This document shows positions 45,038-53,166 of a stretch of 64,000 bases of DNA, one piece after another. Origin of the DNA: Paenibacillus xylaniclasticus (GTDB lineage: Bacteria; Bacillota; Bacilli; Paenibacillales; Paenibacillaceae); contig NZ_BIML01000010.1 of NCBI RefSeq assembly GCF_004001065.1, forward strand, positions 62,001-126,000, in the 5' to 3' direction. The notes beneath the pieces are model-generated. The model saw only the letters and a program-made list of their open reading frames with translations. It ran no database searches and had not been told where the DNA came from. Position 1 is the stretch's first letter. Each line of letters starts with the position of its first letter. Position numbers and translations under genes: made by a program.

Positions 45038-46098
45038 TACTCCACAACACCTTCCCCAATTTCTAAACTGCCGCTGTCACCTGACGCTGCGGGGGACGCC
45101 CCCGCCGAACTCGTCGTTTCCGCTGGAGGAGAAGATTCTCCTACGGATGATTCTCCTCCCATCTGCGCGACCAGCTCTTCCGCTTGAGCTTTGTCCCGCA
45201 GCTCATTCTCCAGCTCCACTGCACCGTTTTCTACCGTACCGGCCATATTATTCCGCCCGCTAGAGAGTTTGGATCCTTGTTCCTGCGGAATATCGCTGAA
45301 CCCTTTCTCGATAATCGATCTCGTCGCATTGTTCAGCGCTTCGTTCGCCATCTGAAGAATGTTCGGATCTGCGATCATAATCGCCAGTATGTTCTTCGGA
45401 ACCGCATAGTACGTAGTTGCCGGCACTTGAATACCTGGCTCCAGATATTTGGTCATATACAGCATTGCGCCGTTCTGCATCTGCAGGAAGTAATCCACCA
45501 GAGCGGCCTGATACATATGGATCTCCGTCTCCGTGAGCCTCACTTTAAGCGTCTTGCCATTAATCGCTTCAATCCGCTTATGCGACAGCACGATATAATC
45601 TTCACCGAGCGGATATACGATCCGATAATCGATATAATCGCCAACCCGCAGCCCGATCGGAAGCACGTTCGCAATAATATCGTACTCACGCGTCGTATCT
45701 TCAATCGGTTCTTCCATAACGAGATCCATGCTTAGCGGAGTGCCTGAGGTCATGGCGATTTTGTAGTATTTGCCGATTACCGTCTGCGGCTCCAGTACGA
45801 AGCTGCGGTTTAACAAAGACTCCGGAATTTGATGGACTTCCAAATCGCCTGCCTCGACCTGCTTGCCTGCATACAAATCCGTTGCACCCTCTCGAATCGT
45901 CCAAATATTAACCATCGGACCGATAGCATCCAACTGTGCCTGCAGATTAGCGACCTGCGCCTCATACTCTGCCTTCATACGATCCTGCTTCGGTCCCCAA
46001 ATGGCATAATATTGGCCGACATTCGTCCCGACGAACAAAATGACTGCCAAAGAGAGGATGATGATGTTCTTCAAATTCCACTCGATGCCTAAACGCAC
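45037..46098 (-). CDS. cpaB: CpaB-like SAF-domain pilus assembly protein
   Basis: 353 residues starting with GTG after GGGGG. An N-terminal TM helix (NIIILSLAVILFVGTNVGQY) and a short coiled coil are followed by a SAF-type domain near 70-130 (AGKQVEAGDLEVHQIPESLL) and a RcpC/CpaB-type beta domain (LPIGLRVGDYIDYRIVYP). The C-terminal 60 residues are Ser/Glu/Ala-rich and probably unstructured. The sequence fits the periplasm-facing CpaB subunit of Tad pili. Confidence 0.75.
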   Translation of the reverse strand: MRLGIEWNLKNIIILSLAVILFVGTNVGQYYAIWGPKQDRMKAEYEAQVANLQAQLDAIGPMVNIWTIREGATDLYAGKQVEAGDLEVHQIPESLLNRSFVLEPQTVIGKYYKIAMTSGTPLSMDLVMEEPIEDTTREYDIIANVLPIGLRVGDYIDYRIVYPLGEDYIVLSHKRIEAINGKTLKVRLTETEIHMYQAALVDYFLQMQNGAMLYMTKYLEPGIQVPATTYYAVPKNILAIMIADPNILQMANEALNNATRSIIEKGFSDIPQEQGSKLSSGRNNMAGTVENGAVELENELRDKAQAEELVAQMGGESSVGESSPPAETTSSAGASPAASGDSGSLEIGEGVVE

Positions 46099-46114
46099 GA
46101 CACTATACCCCCAT

Positions 46115-46717
46115 TCACCTGCTTACATACCCTTTCGGGTCAACAACTTGCCAATCTACGTCATAGAAAAGCTTCATTCGATCCTCTAGAACGATGAGTC
46201 TCGTAACCACATTCTCCTTACGTATGTAATAGTCGATGTACTGCCAGTCTCCGTAGTACCCGTCAATCGTCCAGCCGTCGGCGAGCAGCGTCTCCAAGTA
46301 AACGAACGATTGCTCCGGGGTACAATCGAACGTATACGGAATAGAGGGAACGATTCCAATTCCAAGACTCGTTGGATCGACCAGACCGTTCTCCTCGTAA
46401 CGAGTAAACGTTGCAGCGGGCTTTGCTTCCTGTCTAACCATCATGCTCTGAGGATTTTCCTGAGAAGCTCTTAGTCGGATCGATTGGTTCGCAGTCCGAT
46501 CCTCGACGTAATAGGCTCCATCCCGTACATATCCAACATAATGCCCGCCTTCCGTTACCGCTTCCTTCACAATGACGATATCTGGCGCTCCCTCGACCTT
46601 GCTCTCCCCGAATGGATTCTTCTCCATCCAATAGAAAGCGGCAGTCCCTGCTATGAGCAGCAGGACGATGCTAGCGAATACCGCTCTCCTTATCCCAACG
46701 ACATCGCTCCCTTTCAT
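46115..46717 (-). CDS. Membrane-anchored hypothetical protein, first gene of the pilus-like operon
   Basis: 200 residues: basic N-terminus, TM helix at about 10-30 (AVFASIVLLLIAGTAAFYW), external beta-rich domain (YVGYVRDGAYYVEDR; YDVDWQVVDPKGY). No family recognised. It is the promoter-proximal gene behind promoter C, 16 bp ahead of the cpaB-like gene. The ribosome site before the ATG is weak. Confidence 0.65.
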   Translation of the reverse strand: MKGSDVVGIRRAVFASIVLLLIAGTAAFYWMEKNPFGESKVEGAPDIVIVKEAVTEGGHYVGYVRDGAYYVEDRTANQSIRLRASQENPQSMMVRQEAKPAATFTRYEENGLVDPTSLGIGIVPSIPYTFDCTPEQSFVYLETLLADGWTIDGYYGDWQYIDYYIRKENVVTRLIVLEDRMKLFYDVDWQVVDPKGYVSR

Positions 46718-46801
46718 CTTCTGCGCTTCAATTCGCGTTCAATCGACTTATTTTTAGGTCTTACAGCACATTTTCACAAAATCTAACAGAATGTACCCCC
46801 T

Positions 46802-46878
46802 ATTATACAGATGGAATAGTATCCCTCAAATACCCTTTTCCTGGAATGGCAATAACTCGACTCGAAATGGCAAATTCG
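46802..46878 (-). promoter_or_regulatory. Promoter C: shared 21-bp direct-repeat operator plus TATAAT
   Basis: AATGGC at 46845 and 46866 (21 bp apart) are followed by TCGA or TTCG and lie 38 bp from a perfect minus-strand TATAAT at 46802-46807. The -35 region (TTTGAG) is poor. It drives the pilus-like operon (start 46717) with an ~85-nt leader. It lies in the region shared with the divergent LytTR gene. Confidence 0.75.
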
Positions 46879-47268
46879 ATCAAAAAATGCCGATTTTAGG
46901 TTGCATAAATATACATTTTTTATAAAATTATATGGATTTGGAAGTATATAAATTCTACGTCCCTCCTGTCACCTCTGCATATCCGGATTGAAGAACATCA
47001 AGTTTTGGCTATCTACATACACAGTCTTTTGACAAATAGTCTAATAATTCTCCAAAATTAGTTCTATTAGCCCTTGATTTTCCCGAGACACCTCAGTAAT
47101 ATAGTTCTAAAAACTCAATATTAATTTATTGAAATTATGACTAGCGCTCACAATGCAATTAATTAGCATGTCAAGAGATGTAATTTAATAAATTTACGCA
47201 TAACTTCTTTGTTATTACCGTTATTTTTGTTGATAAAATACAAATAATAGTTTCTTTGTTAGAGTCTA

Positions 47269-47300
47269 TTGACACGGTTCTTCATGCGGCATTATATGAT
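47269..47300 (+). promoter_or_regulatory. Sigma-A-like promoter of the LytTR regulator gene
   Basis: TTGACA at 47269-47274 and, 17 bp on, TTATAT at 47292-47297 (overlapping TATGAT at 47295). It would give a leader of about 110 nt. No copy of the direct-repeat operator is next to it. Confidence 0.5.
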
Positions 47301-47414
47301 CCTTGTTTCCTACCATGTCCTACGGCACTTCAATTGAGACTATACTGTTTGGAGGAAACCTTAATACACTAATTTGTCATAATATTCATTCCATTTTGAA
47401 TGAGGGGGAATCTA

Positions 47415-48182
47415 ATGAGCTCGGTTATCGTCGCTGCAAAAACAAAAACATCTTATTCACTCCTTCAATCGTATTGTCTGCGGAGTGATCTTGAGATACT
47501 AGCCCGTACCAGCTGCGGCTCCGATATGCTTAATTTGGCCCAAACCTATAAGCCCGATCTCATTGTGATGGATACAGAATTGAGAGGGTTATCCGGAATT
47601 GAGGCTGCTCGGTTGCTGCGTACGAGACTGGATTACAGACCCGACATTATTTTCGTAACCAATTCCTTAAAACCACACATTGTGATGGATGCCGTGAACG
47701 AAATTAATGCTTATTACATATTGAAATCTGAAATCGACCGTTATTGGAACACGGCCATCCATAAAGTATCCAGCGCAAATCGCCGCCTGCCTTCTGTCCA
47801 TGTCATAGAAGAAACGGCTAATCTCATTCATATTCGCTATATGCGCAAACGTTATCCAATCGCTGAAGATCTCATTCTCATGGTAGAGAAGGAACCTGGA
47901 AACAAACATATTAAAATTTATTTGACGACAGGTGATGTGATTAAGAGCAGCAGTACAATCCAAGATATTAGCGAACAAGTATCGAGTTGGATGTTCGAAT
48001 CGATTCGAGGTTATATCGTGAACATGCGTCATATTGCAGGATATACAAGGGAGAGGAGCACGACGGATAAGCCGCTCCGCCGGTATACGATTTCATTCAA
48101 GAACAGCTCCATTACTGCACCGATGGGCCGTCTTCAGGAGAAAGTGTTCGCGATCAAATTCTATCAGCATAAATTAGGCTAA
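47415..48182 (+). CDS. LytTR-family response regulator
   Basis: 255 residues from the ATG at 47415 (GAGGGGGA upstream). The receiver domain (about 1-115) keeps the phospho-acceptor Asp in DLIVMDTELRG and Lys in YYILKSE. After a linker the LytTR DNA-binding domain (about 150-250) shows IKIYLTTGDVIKSSSTIQDI and FESIRGYIVNMRHI. LytTR regulators such as AgrA bind direct repeats on one DNA face, about 21 bp apart. That matches the operators in promoters A, B and C, so it is the obvious candidate activator. No histidine kinase gene is adjacent. Confidence 0.88.
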   Translation: MSSVIVAAKTKTSYSLLQSYCLRSDLEILARTSCGSDMLNLAQTYKPDLIVMDTELRGLSGIEAARLLRTRLDYRPDIIFVTNSLKPHIVMDAVNEINAYYILKSEIDRYWNTAIHKVSSANRRLPSVHVIEETANLIHIRYMRKRYPIAEDLILMVEKEPGNKHIKIYLTTGDVIKSSSTIQDISEQVSSWMFESIRGYIVNMRHIAGYTRERSTTDKPLRRYTISFKNSSITAPMGRLQEKVFAIKFYQHKLG

Positions 48183-48201
48183 CCGGCAATTTACCAACCC
48201 A

Positions 48202-48251
48202 AACAATACAGCCGCACTCCTCCACGAAGGGAAGAGTACGGCTGTATTGTT
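48202..48251. terminator. Bidirectional terminator between regulator and exonuclease genes
   Basis: An 18-bp stem with one mismatch (AACAATACAGCCGCACTC / GAGTACGGCTGTATTGTT) lies between convergent genes, with T-rich sequence after it on the plus strand. Confidence 0.8.
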
Positions 48252-48259
48252 CTCTCTAT

Positions 48260-49138
48260 TTAGACTTGCAGCAGCTTTACAAGCGAGCCGAATTCGAGCT
48301 CTTCGAATTTGCGCGTCGCTGTCTCTACCTGCAGTCTCCATTCACATTCGCCTAGTTCGCAATCGACCGGCACGTCAATTCGGATCGTCGCGAGGTTTCG
48401 GGACAAATGGAGCATTTCGAGATTCGATTCGATTTTGTTCCGGATGCCCTTGGGAAGGTTATCCAGATTCTCCAGCACACCTTCGACCGATTCGTATTCC
48501 AGCAGCAGCTTCAGCGCCGACTTCTCGCCGATGCCTTTAACGCCTGGATAGTTGTCGCTTGTGTCGCCCATAAAGCCTTTCATATCGATAACCTGCGCGG
48601 GCGTAAGCTGCTTTTCCTCCCTCAGAAGGGCAAGATCATATACGGCGTAGTTCAGCTTACCTTTCTTCATAATAACGACCTTAACGTTCTCTCTAACTAG
48701 CTGAAGCATATCGTGGTCACCGGTTAGAATGAACACTTCCACATCCGGCTCAGCACTCATTCTCGTCGCCAAAGTGCCGATGCAGTCATCCGCCTCGAAG
48801 CCGCTCAATCCGACGTTCGGAATGCCCATCTCCGCGACGACCTCTTTCACTAAATCGAACTGCGGAATAAGCTCAACCGGAGGCTCACCACGATTGCCCT
48901 TATAATCTGGATACTGCTCTGTCCGGAATGTCGTGCTTCCCATATCCCAGCAGCAGACGACATGCGTCGGTTGAAACGTATCGATAGCATCAAAGAAATA
49001 TTGAATAAATCCGTACACCGCATTCGTCGGCAGTCCTGCACTCGTCTTGCGGATATAACCACTGTAAGACGTCGCGTAGAAAGCACGGAACAGAACGGCC
49101 ATACCGTCAACGAGCAGCACTTTTTTCGTCGTTTGCAA
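48260..49138 (-). CDS. 5'-3' exonuclease (PolA N-domain-like)
   Basis: 292-residue stand-alone homologue of the DNA polymerase I 5' nuclease, resembling B. subtilis YpcP, likely removing RNA primers or flaps. It shows VDGMAVLFRAFYA, acidic metal sites in GFEADDCIGTLA and TGDHDML, GDTSDNYPGV, and the H3TH motif GVKGIGEKSALKLL. It starts with TTG at 49138 after AGAGGCG. Single gene. Confidence 0.9.
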   Translation of the reverse strand: MQTTKKVLLVDGMAVLFRAFYATSYSGYIRKTSAGLPTNAVYGFIQYFFDAIDTFQPTHVVCCWDMGSTTFRTEQYPDYKGNRGEPPVELIPQFDLVKEVVAEMGIPNVGLSGFEADDCIGTLATRMSAEPDVEVFILTGDHDMLQLVRENVKVVIMKKGKLNYAVYDLALLREEKQLTPAQVIDMKGFMGDTSDNYPGVKGIGEKSALKLLLEYESVEGVLENLDNLPKGIRNKIESNLEMLHLSRNLATIRIDVPVDCELGECEWRLQVETATRKFEELEFGSLVKLLQV

Positions 49139-49259
49139 CGTTAATTCGCCTCTATTCAGCCTAGTTTTCGTTCTCTATCGACATTCTATCATGTTCACAA
49201 GCGCGACTCTATTGAAATTATTGGGGAGGTTTGAGCTCTCAAATCACCCTATGACGTAT

Positions 49260-49284
49260 AGAGCCTGCACATTGTGCAGGCTCT
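49260..49284. terminator. 12-bp near-perfect palindrome, possible terminator
   Basis: AGAGCCTGCACA-T-TGTGCAGGCTCT after the SGNH hydrolase gene. No T-run is placed for classic termination. Confidence 0.45.
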
Positions 49285-49325
49285 ATGAAAAAACTCTATT
49301 CAAGCTAATCTTTGCATGTGCGGGT

Positions 49326-50021
49326 TTACAACAACGGACGAAGCGCATCGGCCCAATGGCGGTACCCTCGTTCGGTCAAATGGCAGAAATCAGGAGCTGT
49401 AAGCTCAGACAGCGTACCATCTGGCTCGAGCAGCTGTGGACCGATGTCAACGAACGTGTAGCTTCGCTCAGCGGCAAACTGCTTGTACAGCGTATTGATA
49501 TTAGCGATCAGCGCCCGGCGAGGATGATCCGGATGCTGCTCACGCGGGAACACTGCCATAATGATTATCTTCGCCTGCGGCACTAACGATTCGACCCGGT
49601 CGCAAATCGCCTTCAGTCCTTCTGCGATCTCTTCAGCGGTGTTCGCTCGGGCGTTCTCCGTCTCGCTCGTATTGTTCGTTCCGATCAGGATGACTACCGT
49701 CCGAGGAGACAGTCCTTTCAATTCACCATGATCAAGCCGCCACAGCACGTTCTGAGTCCGATCCCAGCCAAAACCCATGTTTAGTACACGATAAGGAGAG
49801 AATACAGAGTTCCACGATTCAGGAGATCCGACCAGATCTTTCGTACGCGGCTCGCCTCCCCAGAAATGTGTAATCGAATCGCCGATCATGACGATCTCGG
49901 GATTGATCCGTTCCTGCTGCTGCAGCACCTGCTCGTGCCGTTCCCACCAATCATAGAAATCCTCTTCCAGCTTAGAAACAGGAATAACAGCCGTATTAAC
50001 GTTAGCTCTCGTGTTGTCCAT
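49326..50021 (-). CDS. SGNH/GDSL-family hydrolase
   Basis: 231-residue esterase-type enzyme. Block I is MIGDSITHF (Ser nucleophile), block III is GTNN, and block V is DFCHLTERG (Asp and His). It resembles the platelet-activating-factor acetylhydrolase beta/gamma type. No signal peptide, so likely intracellular; the substrate is unknown. ATG follows GTAGGGGAG. It lies 27 bp after an aminotransferase gene on the same strand. Confidence 0.85.
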   Translation of the reverse strand: MDNTRANVNTAVIPVSKLEEDFYDWWERHEQVLQQQERINPEIVMIGDSITHFWGGEPRTKDLVGSPESWNSVFSPYRVLNMGFGWDRTQNVLWRLDHGELKGLSPRTVVILIGTNNTSETENARANTAEEIAEGLKAICDRVESLVPQAKIIIMAVFPREQHPDHPRRALIANINTLYKQFAAERSYTFVDIGPQLLEPDGTLSELTAPDFCHLTERGYRHWADALRPLL

Positions 50022-50048
50022 ATATCATAACTCCCCTACGTCATTCTG

Positions 50049-51266
50049 CTATTCACCGCGAATAAACCGTCCAATACGCCGCGCAGCTTCAAGAAGCCGC
50101 TCATCATCCTCAACTAAAGCGATGCGCACATATCCTTCACCCTCACTGCCGAACGCATCACCAGGGATGACAGCAACGCCTGCGCGAAGCAGCATTTCCC
50201 GGGCAATACGACGCGAATCCCACTGGCCTCCATCGGGTGGCGACCACTGCATATCCGGCAGCGGCGCCCAGACGAACATCGTCGCCTTCGGCTTCTCTAC
50301 CTTCCAGCCTTCGGCCGCAAGCGCCTCTATAAACAAATTTCTGCGCCTTTCATACAGCTTGCCTACCGGCTCCATGGCCCCGGACATTCCTTCCTCCAGC
50401 GCAACGATACCCGCTTCCTGCACGGCGCCGAACACACCGTAATCGATATTCGCCTTCAACTCTCGCAGCGCTCCAACCGCTTCAGCATTACCGACGAGAA
50501 AACCAATTCGACAGCCAGCCATATTGAAGCTTTTCGAAAGCGAATGGAACTCGACCGCTACTTCCTTCGCCCCTTCGAACTGGAGCACGCTCATTGGCCT
50601 CTCGCCGCCGAAGCCCATCTCCGAATAAGCCAAATCGTGCACGAACAAGAAGCCGTACTGCTTGGCGAGCGTAATCATTCGTTTGAAGAACGTCTCATTC
50701 GCAACCGCTGTGACAGGGTTAGCCGGATAACCGAGCAGGACGAATTTCGCCTTCCGCCACACTTGCTCCGGTACCGCATCCAAATCGGGCAAAAATCCAT
50801 TCTCAGCTCGCAGCGGCAGCAGCTCTGCTTCGACTTCCGCAAGCGCCAGTGCTGCAGAGTAGATCGGATAGCCCGGATTCGGCACGACCGCCGTATCGCC
50901 TGGATTACATACCGCCATTGCCAGATGCGACAGTCCGTCTTGTGATCCCATCAATGTCACAATTTCCGTCTCCGGATCGATCGCCGCAGCTTCACCGAAC
51001 CGCCAGCGAATCCAATCGGCTGCTTTCTTCCGGAAAGCTATGCTGCCTTGAGACGACGGGTACGCATAACGATCCGGCTTCAACGCCGCTTCGGCAAGTG
51101 CCCGGCGAACCGATTCTGTCGGCGGTTGATCGGGGCTGCCAATGCCCAGGTCAATAACATCCAGCCCGGCATCAGCTGCCTCTGCCTTCCACTGAGCCAC
51201 CTCCGCAAATATAGATGAACCTAAATGACCCAGCTTGTCCGACCGCCAGCTTTTCAGTGCTGTCAT
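50049..51266 (-). CDS. Class I/II aminotransferase (DapL-like subgroup)
   Basis: 405-residue PLP enzyme. It keeps the PLP Lys in FHSLSKSFNMAGCRIGF, the Asp in VHDLAYSEM, YPANP (for NPT-like region) and the N-terminal GIGSPDQPP. The overall pattern is close to LL-diaminopimelate aminotransferases and relatives, but substrate cannot be fixed. GGGGAG lies 7 nt before the ATG at 51266; an in-frame start at 51281 lacks a site. It overlaps the ArsC-like gene stop. Likely co-transcribed with the genes from 53723 down. Confidence 0.85.
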   Translation of the reverse strand: MTALKSWRSDKLGHLGSSIFAEVAQWKAEAADAGLDVIDLGIGSPDQPPTESVRRALAEAALKPDRYAYPSSQGSIAFRKKAADWIRWRFGEAAAIDPETEIVTLMGSQDGLSHLAMAVCNPGDTAVVPNPGYPIYSAALALAEVEAELLPLRAENGFLPDLDAVPEQVWRKAKFVLLGYPANPVTAVANETFFKRMITLAKQYGFLFVHDLAYSEMGFGGERPMSVLQFEGAKEVAVEFHSLSKSFNMAGCRIGFLVGNAEAVGALRELKANIDYGVFGAVQEAGIVALEEGMSGAMEPVGKLYERRRNLFIEALAAEGWKVEKPKATMFVWAPLPDMQWSPPDGGQWDSRRIAREMLLRAGVAVIPGDAFGSEGEGYVRIALVEDDERLLEAARRIGRFIRGE

Positions 51267-51268
51267 CA

Positions 51269-51649
51269 CTACGCTCCCCACTCTTGCTCGAATAAATCTT
51301 CCTTAAAGCCAACGGTCACTTTCGTACCATCCGTAACGATTGGACGCTTGACGAGCCGGCCATTCGACGCGAGAAGCGCTAGACGCTCTTCATCCGTCAT
51401 CGCTGGCAGCTTATCCTTTAATCCGAGCTCCTTATACAAATCTCCAGAGGTGTTAAAAAACTTCTTCAGCTCTAATCCGCTGCGCTCGACGAGCGACCGC
51501 AGCTCCTCGATCGAAGGCGCTCCTTGCTGGAACAAATCATGCTGTTCCAGCTCCCACCCTTTAGCTTGCAATGACTTGATAGCCGATCGGCATGTGCCGC
51601 ACTTGGAATATAAATAAATGGTCAATTTACCCTTCGCACTCATACTCAT
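51269..51649 (-). CDS. ArsC/Spx-family thioredoxin-fold protein
   Basis: 126 residues, YusI/YffB type. N-terminal CGTC redox motif (YLYSKCGTCRSAI), later RPIVTDG, typical of the ArsC/Spx fold. It may act as a glutaredoxin-like reductase; unlike Spx it has no RNA polymerase-binding sign I can see. ATG at 51649 directly follows the upstream stop. The in-frame ATG at 51643 has better spacing to GGAAGGA and may be the true start. Confidence 0.85.
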   Translation of the reverse strand: MSMSAKGKLTIYLYSKCGTCRSAIKSLQAKGWELEQHDLFQQGAPSIEELRSLVERSGLELKKFFNTSGDLYKELGLKDKLPAMTDEERLALLASNGRLVKRPIVTDGTKVTVGFKEDLFEQEWGA

Positions 51650-52591
51650 CTATCCTTCCTGCAAATATTGCTCCAGCCGCCGTAAATCCTCTGGCAATGC
51701 CGCCGTCCACTGCACCCGCTCCCGCGTTATCGGATGCGTAAAGGCGATCGATTCGGCATGCAGCGCCTGCCTGCCTTCCATCAATAAGTCCTCCTGCATC
51801 GGACCTGTGTCTAGCCCATACATATCATCACCGATAAGCGGACATCCGATTGACTTCATATGAACGCGAATCTGATGCGTTCGGCCCGTCTCCAGCTTCA
51901 ACCGAACACATGAGACCGTGCCCTCTCTATATACAGCAACCGTCTCGTAATGAGTAACAGACGGATAACCTTCCGGCGTCACGATACGCAAATGCGGGCG
52001 CTTTGGATCACGATCGATCGGACCGTCCACCGTACCAGAGGCCGGAATCGGCCTGTTATGAACAAAAGCCAAATAATGCTTGTCTACCTCATCTGCCTGC
52101 AGCTGCTCCGACAGCTGCTGATGGACATAAGGCGTCTTAGCGATCACAACTAACCCAGATGTGTATTCATCAAGACGATGAATCGGCCGGAACCGCACTT
52201 TCTCTCCCCGCTCACGCCAATAATGGACGACGCCGTTCGCCAGCGTCCCCGTATAATGACCATGTGTCGGATGTACAATCATGCCTGGAGGCTTATTCAC
52301 AACCAGCAAGTCTTCATCCTCGAACACAACCTCAATCGGTATCGGCTCAGCTAATATATCGTCAGAGGATTCCTTCTCCATCCGAATCGTCACGACGTCG
52401 CCGGTACGCACGACGTCGGACGTGTAGACCCGCTTATCGTTGACGGTAAGTCCAAGCTCTGTTAGCTTCAGCTTAGACAACAGCTTGCGCGATACGCCAA
52501 GCCGACGTTCAAGCACCGTCCGCACCTGCATGCCATCCTCACGTTCCGTCACCGTAACGGACAGAGGACGGTAATAGTTGTGCTCGCTCAT
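51650..52591 (-). CDS. RluA-family pseudouridine synthase
   Basis: 313-residue RNA pseudouridine synthase. An S4-like RNA-binding domain (about 1-85; SRKLLSKLKLTELGLTVN) is followed by the catalytic domain with motif I HRLDEYTSGLVV, whose Asp is the nucleophile, plus VNKPPGMIVHP and GRTHQIRVH. The family normally has HRLD-x-x-TSG, matched here. The exact target (23S rRNA or tRNA) is not predictable. ATGA overlap with the cobalamin adenosyltransferase gene. Confidence 0.9.
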   Translation of the reverse strand: MSEHNYYRPLSVTVTEREDGMQVRTVLERRLGVSRKLLSKLKLTELGLTVNDKRVYTSDVVRTGDVVTIRMEKESSDDILAEPIPIEVVFEDEDLLVVNKPPGMIVHPTHGHYTGTLANGVVHYWRERGEKVRFRPIHRLDEYTSGLVVIAKTPYVHQQLSEQLQADEVDKHYLAFVHNRPIPASGTVDGPIDRDPKRPHLRIVTPEGYPSVTHYETVAVYREGTVSCVRLKLETGRTHQIRVHMKSIGCPLIGDDMYGLDTGPMQEDLLMEGRQALHAESIAFTHPITRERVQWTAALPEDLRRLEQYLQEG

Positions 52592-53166
52592 GTATCCTTA
52601 CGCGGTGTAAACACGTTGGCACTGCGCACATATTCCGTATCTGGCACGCCCAGTGCTGCATTTGCGGCGCGCGCCGCCGCGAAGAAGTAGTCAGACAGCC
52701 GGTTGACATATTTCAACACATCCGACGGCACCGGATGCTCCGAGCCCATCGTTACAATGCACCTCTCTGCTCTACGGCATACCGTACGGCATACATGAAG
52801 TGAAGCCGACAGGGGACTACCACCGGGCAGAATAAACCGCTTTATCGCTGGAGCCGCATCGCTATGCGCATCAATCCAGCTCTCCAGCCGCACAATCATA
52901 TCGGATGTCACTTTGTAGTGTGGCTCGGCGGGAGCCGAGAAAGCAAGATCAGAGCCGCAATCGAACAGCTCCTGTTGAATTTCTATTAGCTCGTCTGCAA
53001 GTGCTTGGACCTGCGGCAGTGCTGCTGCCTGTGCTGCTGCAATCCCTACATAACTGTTCAGCTCGTCGATCGTTCCGTACGCTTCAACGCGCGAATCGTC
53101 CTTCGATACGCGTCCGCCCTTAAGCGACGTCGTACCTCCATCTCCTGTCTTCGTGTACAACCTCAC
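52588..53166 (-). CDS. pduO: ATP:cob(I)alamin adenosyltransferase (PduO type)
   Basis: 192-residue PduO/YvqK-type enzyme making adenosylcobalamin from ATP and cob(I)alamin. N-terminal KTGDGGTTSL (ATP site), GTIDELNSYVG, and FILPGGSPLSASLHVCRTVCRRAER are family hallmarks. It starts with GTG overlapping the lipoprotein stop (GTGA), so translation is coupled. It works as a trimer in the cytosol. Confidence 0.92.
   Translation of the reverse strand: MRLYTKTGDGGTTSLKGGRVSKDDSRVEAYGTIDELNSYVGIAAAQAAALPQVQALADELIEIQQELFDCGSDLAFSAPAEPHYKVTSDMIVRLESWIDAHSDAAPAIKRFILPGGSPLSASLHVCRTVCRRAERCIVTMGSEHPVPSDVLKYVNRLSDYFFAAARAANAALGVPDTEYVRSANVFTPRKDT

Larger units (their letters stand above)
46718..47414. 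other. 697-bp AT-rich divergent control region
   Basis: No gene seen. It contains promoter C (46802-46878) near the pilus side and a sigma-A-like promoter near the LytTR side. The 380 bp in between is markedly AT-rich, with no clear hairpin or ORF, and may be curved DNA or hold binding sites I cannot recognise. Confidence 0.5.

Noticed and set aside
13491-46878. Shared operator motif considered as ends of a mobile element or as REP sequences
   Set aside because: Copies are direct, not inverted, lie at fixed distance from TATAAT and always ahead of genes, so a regulatory role fits better.
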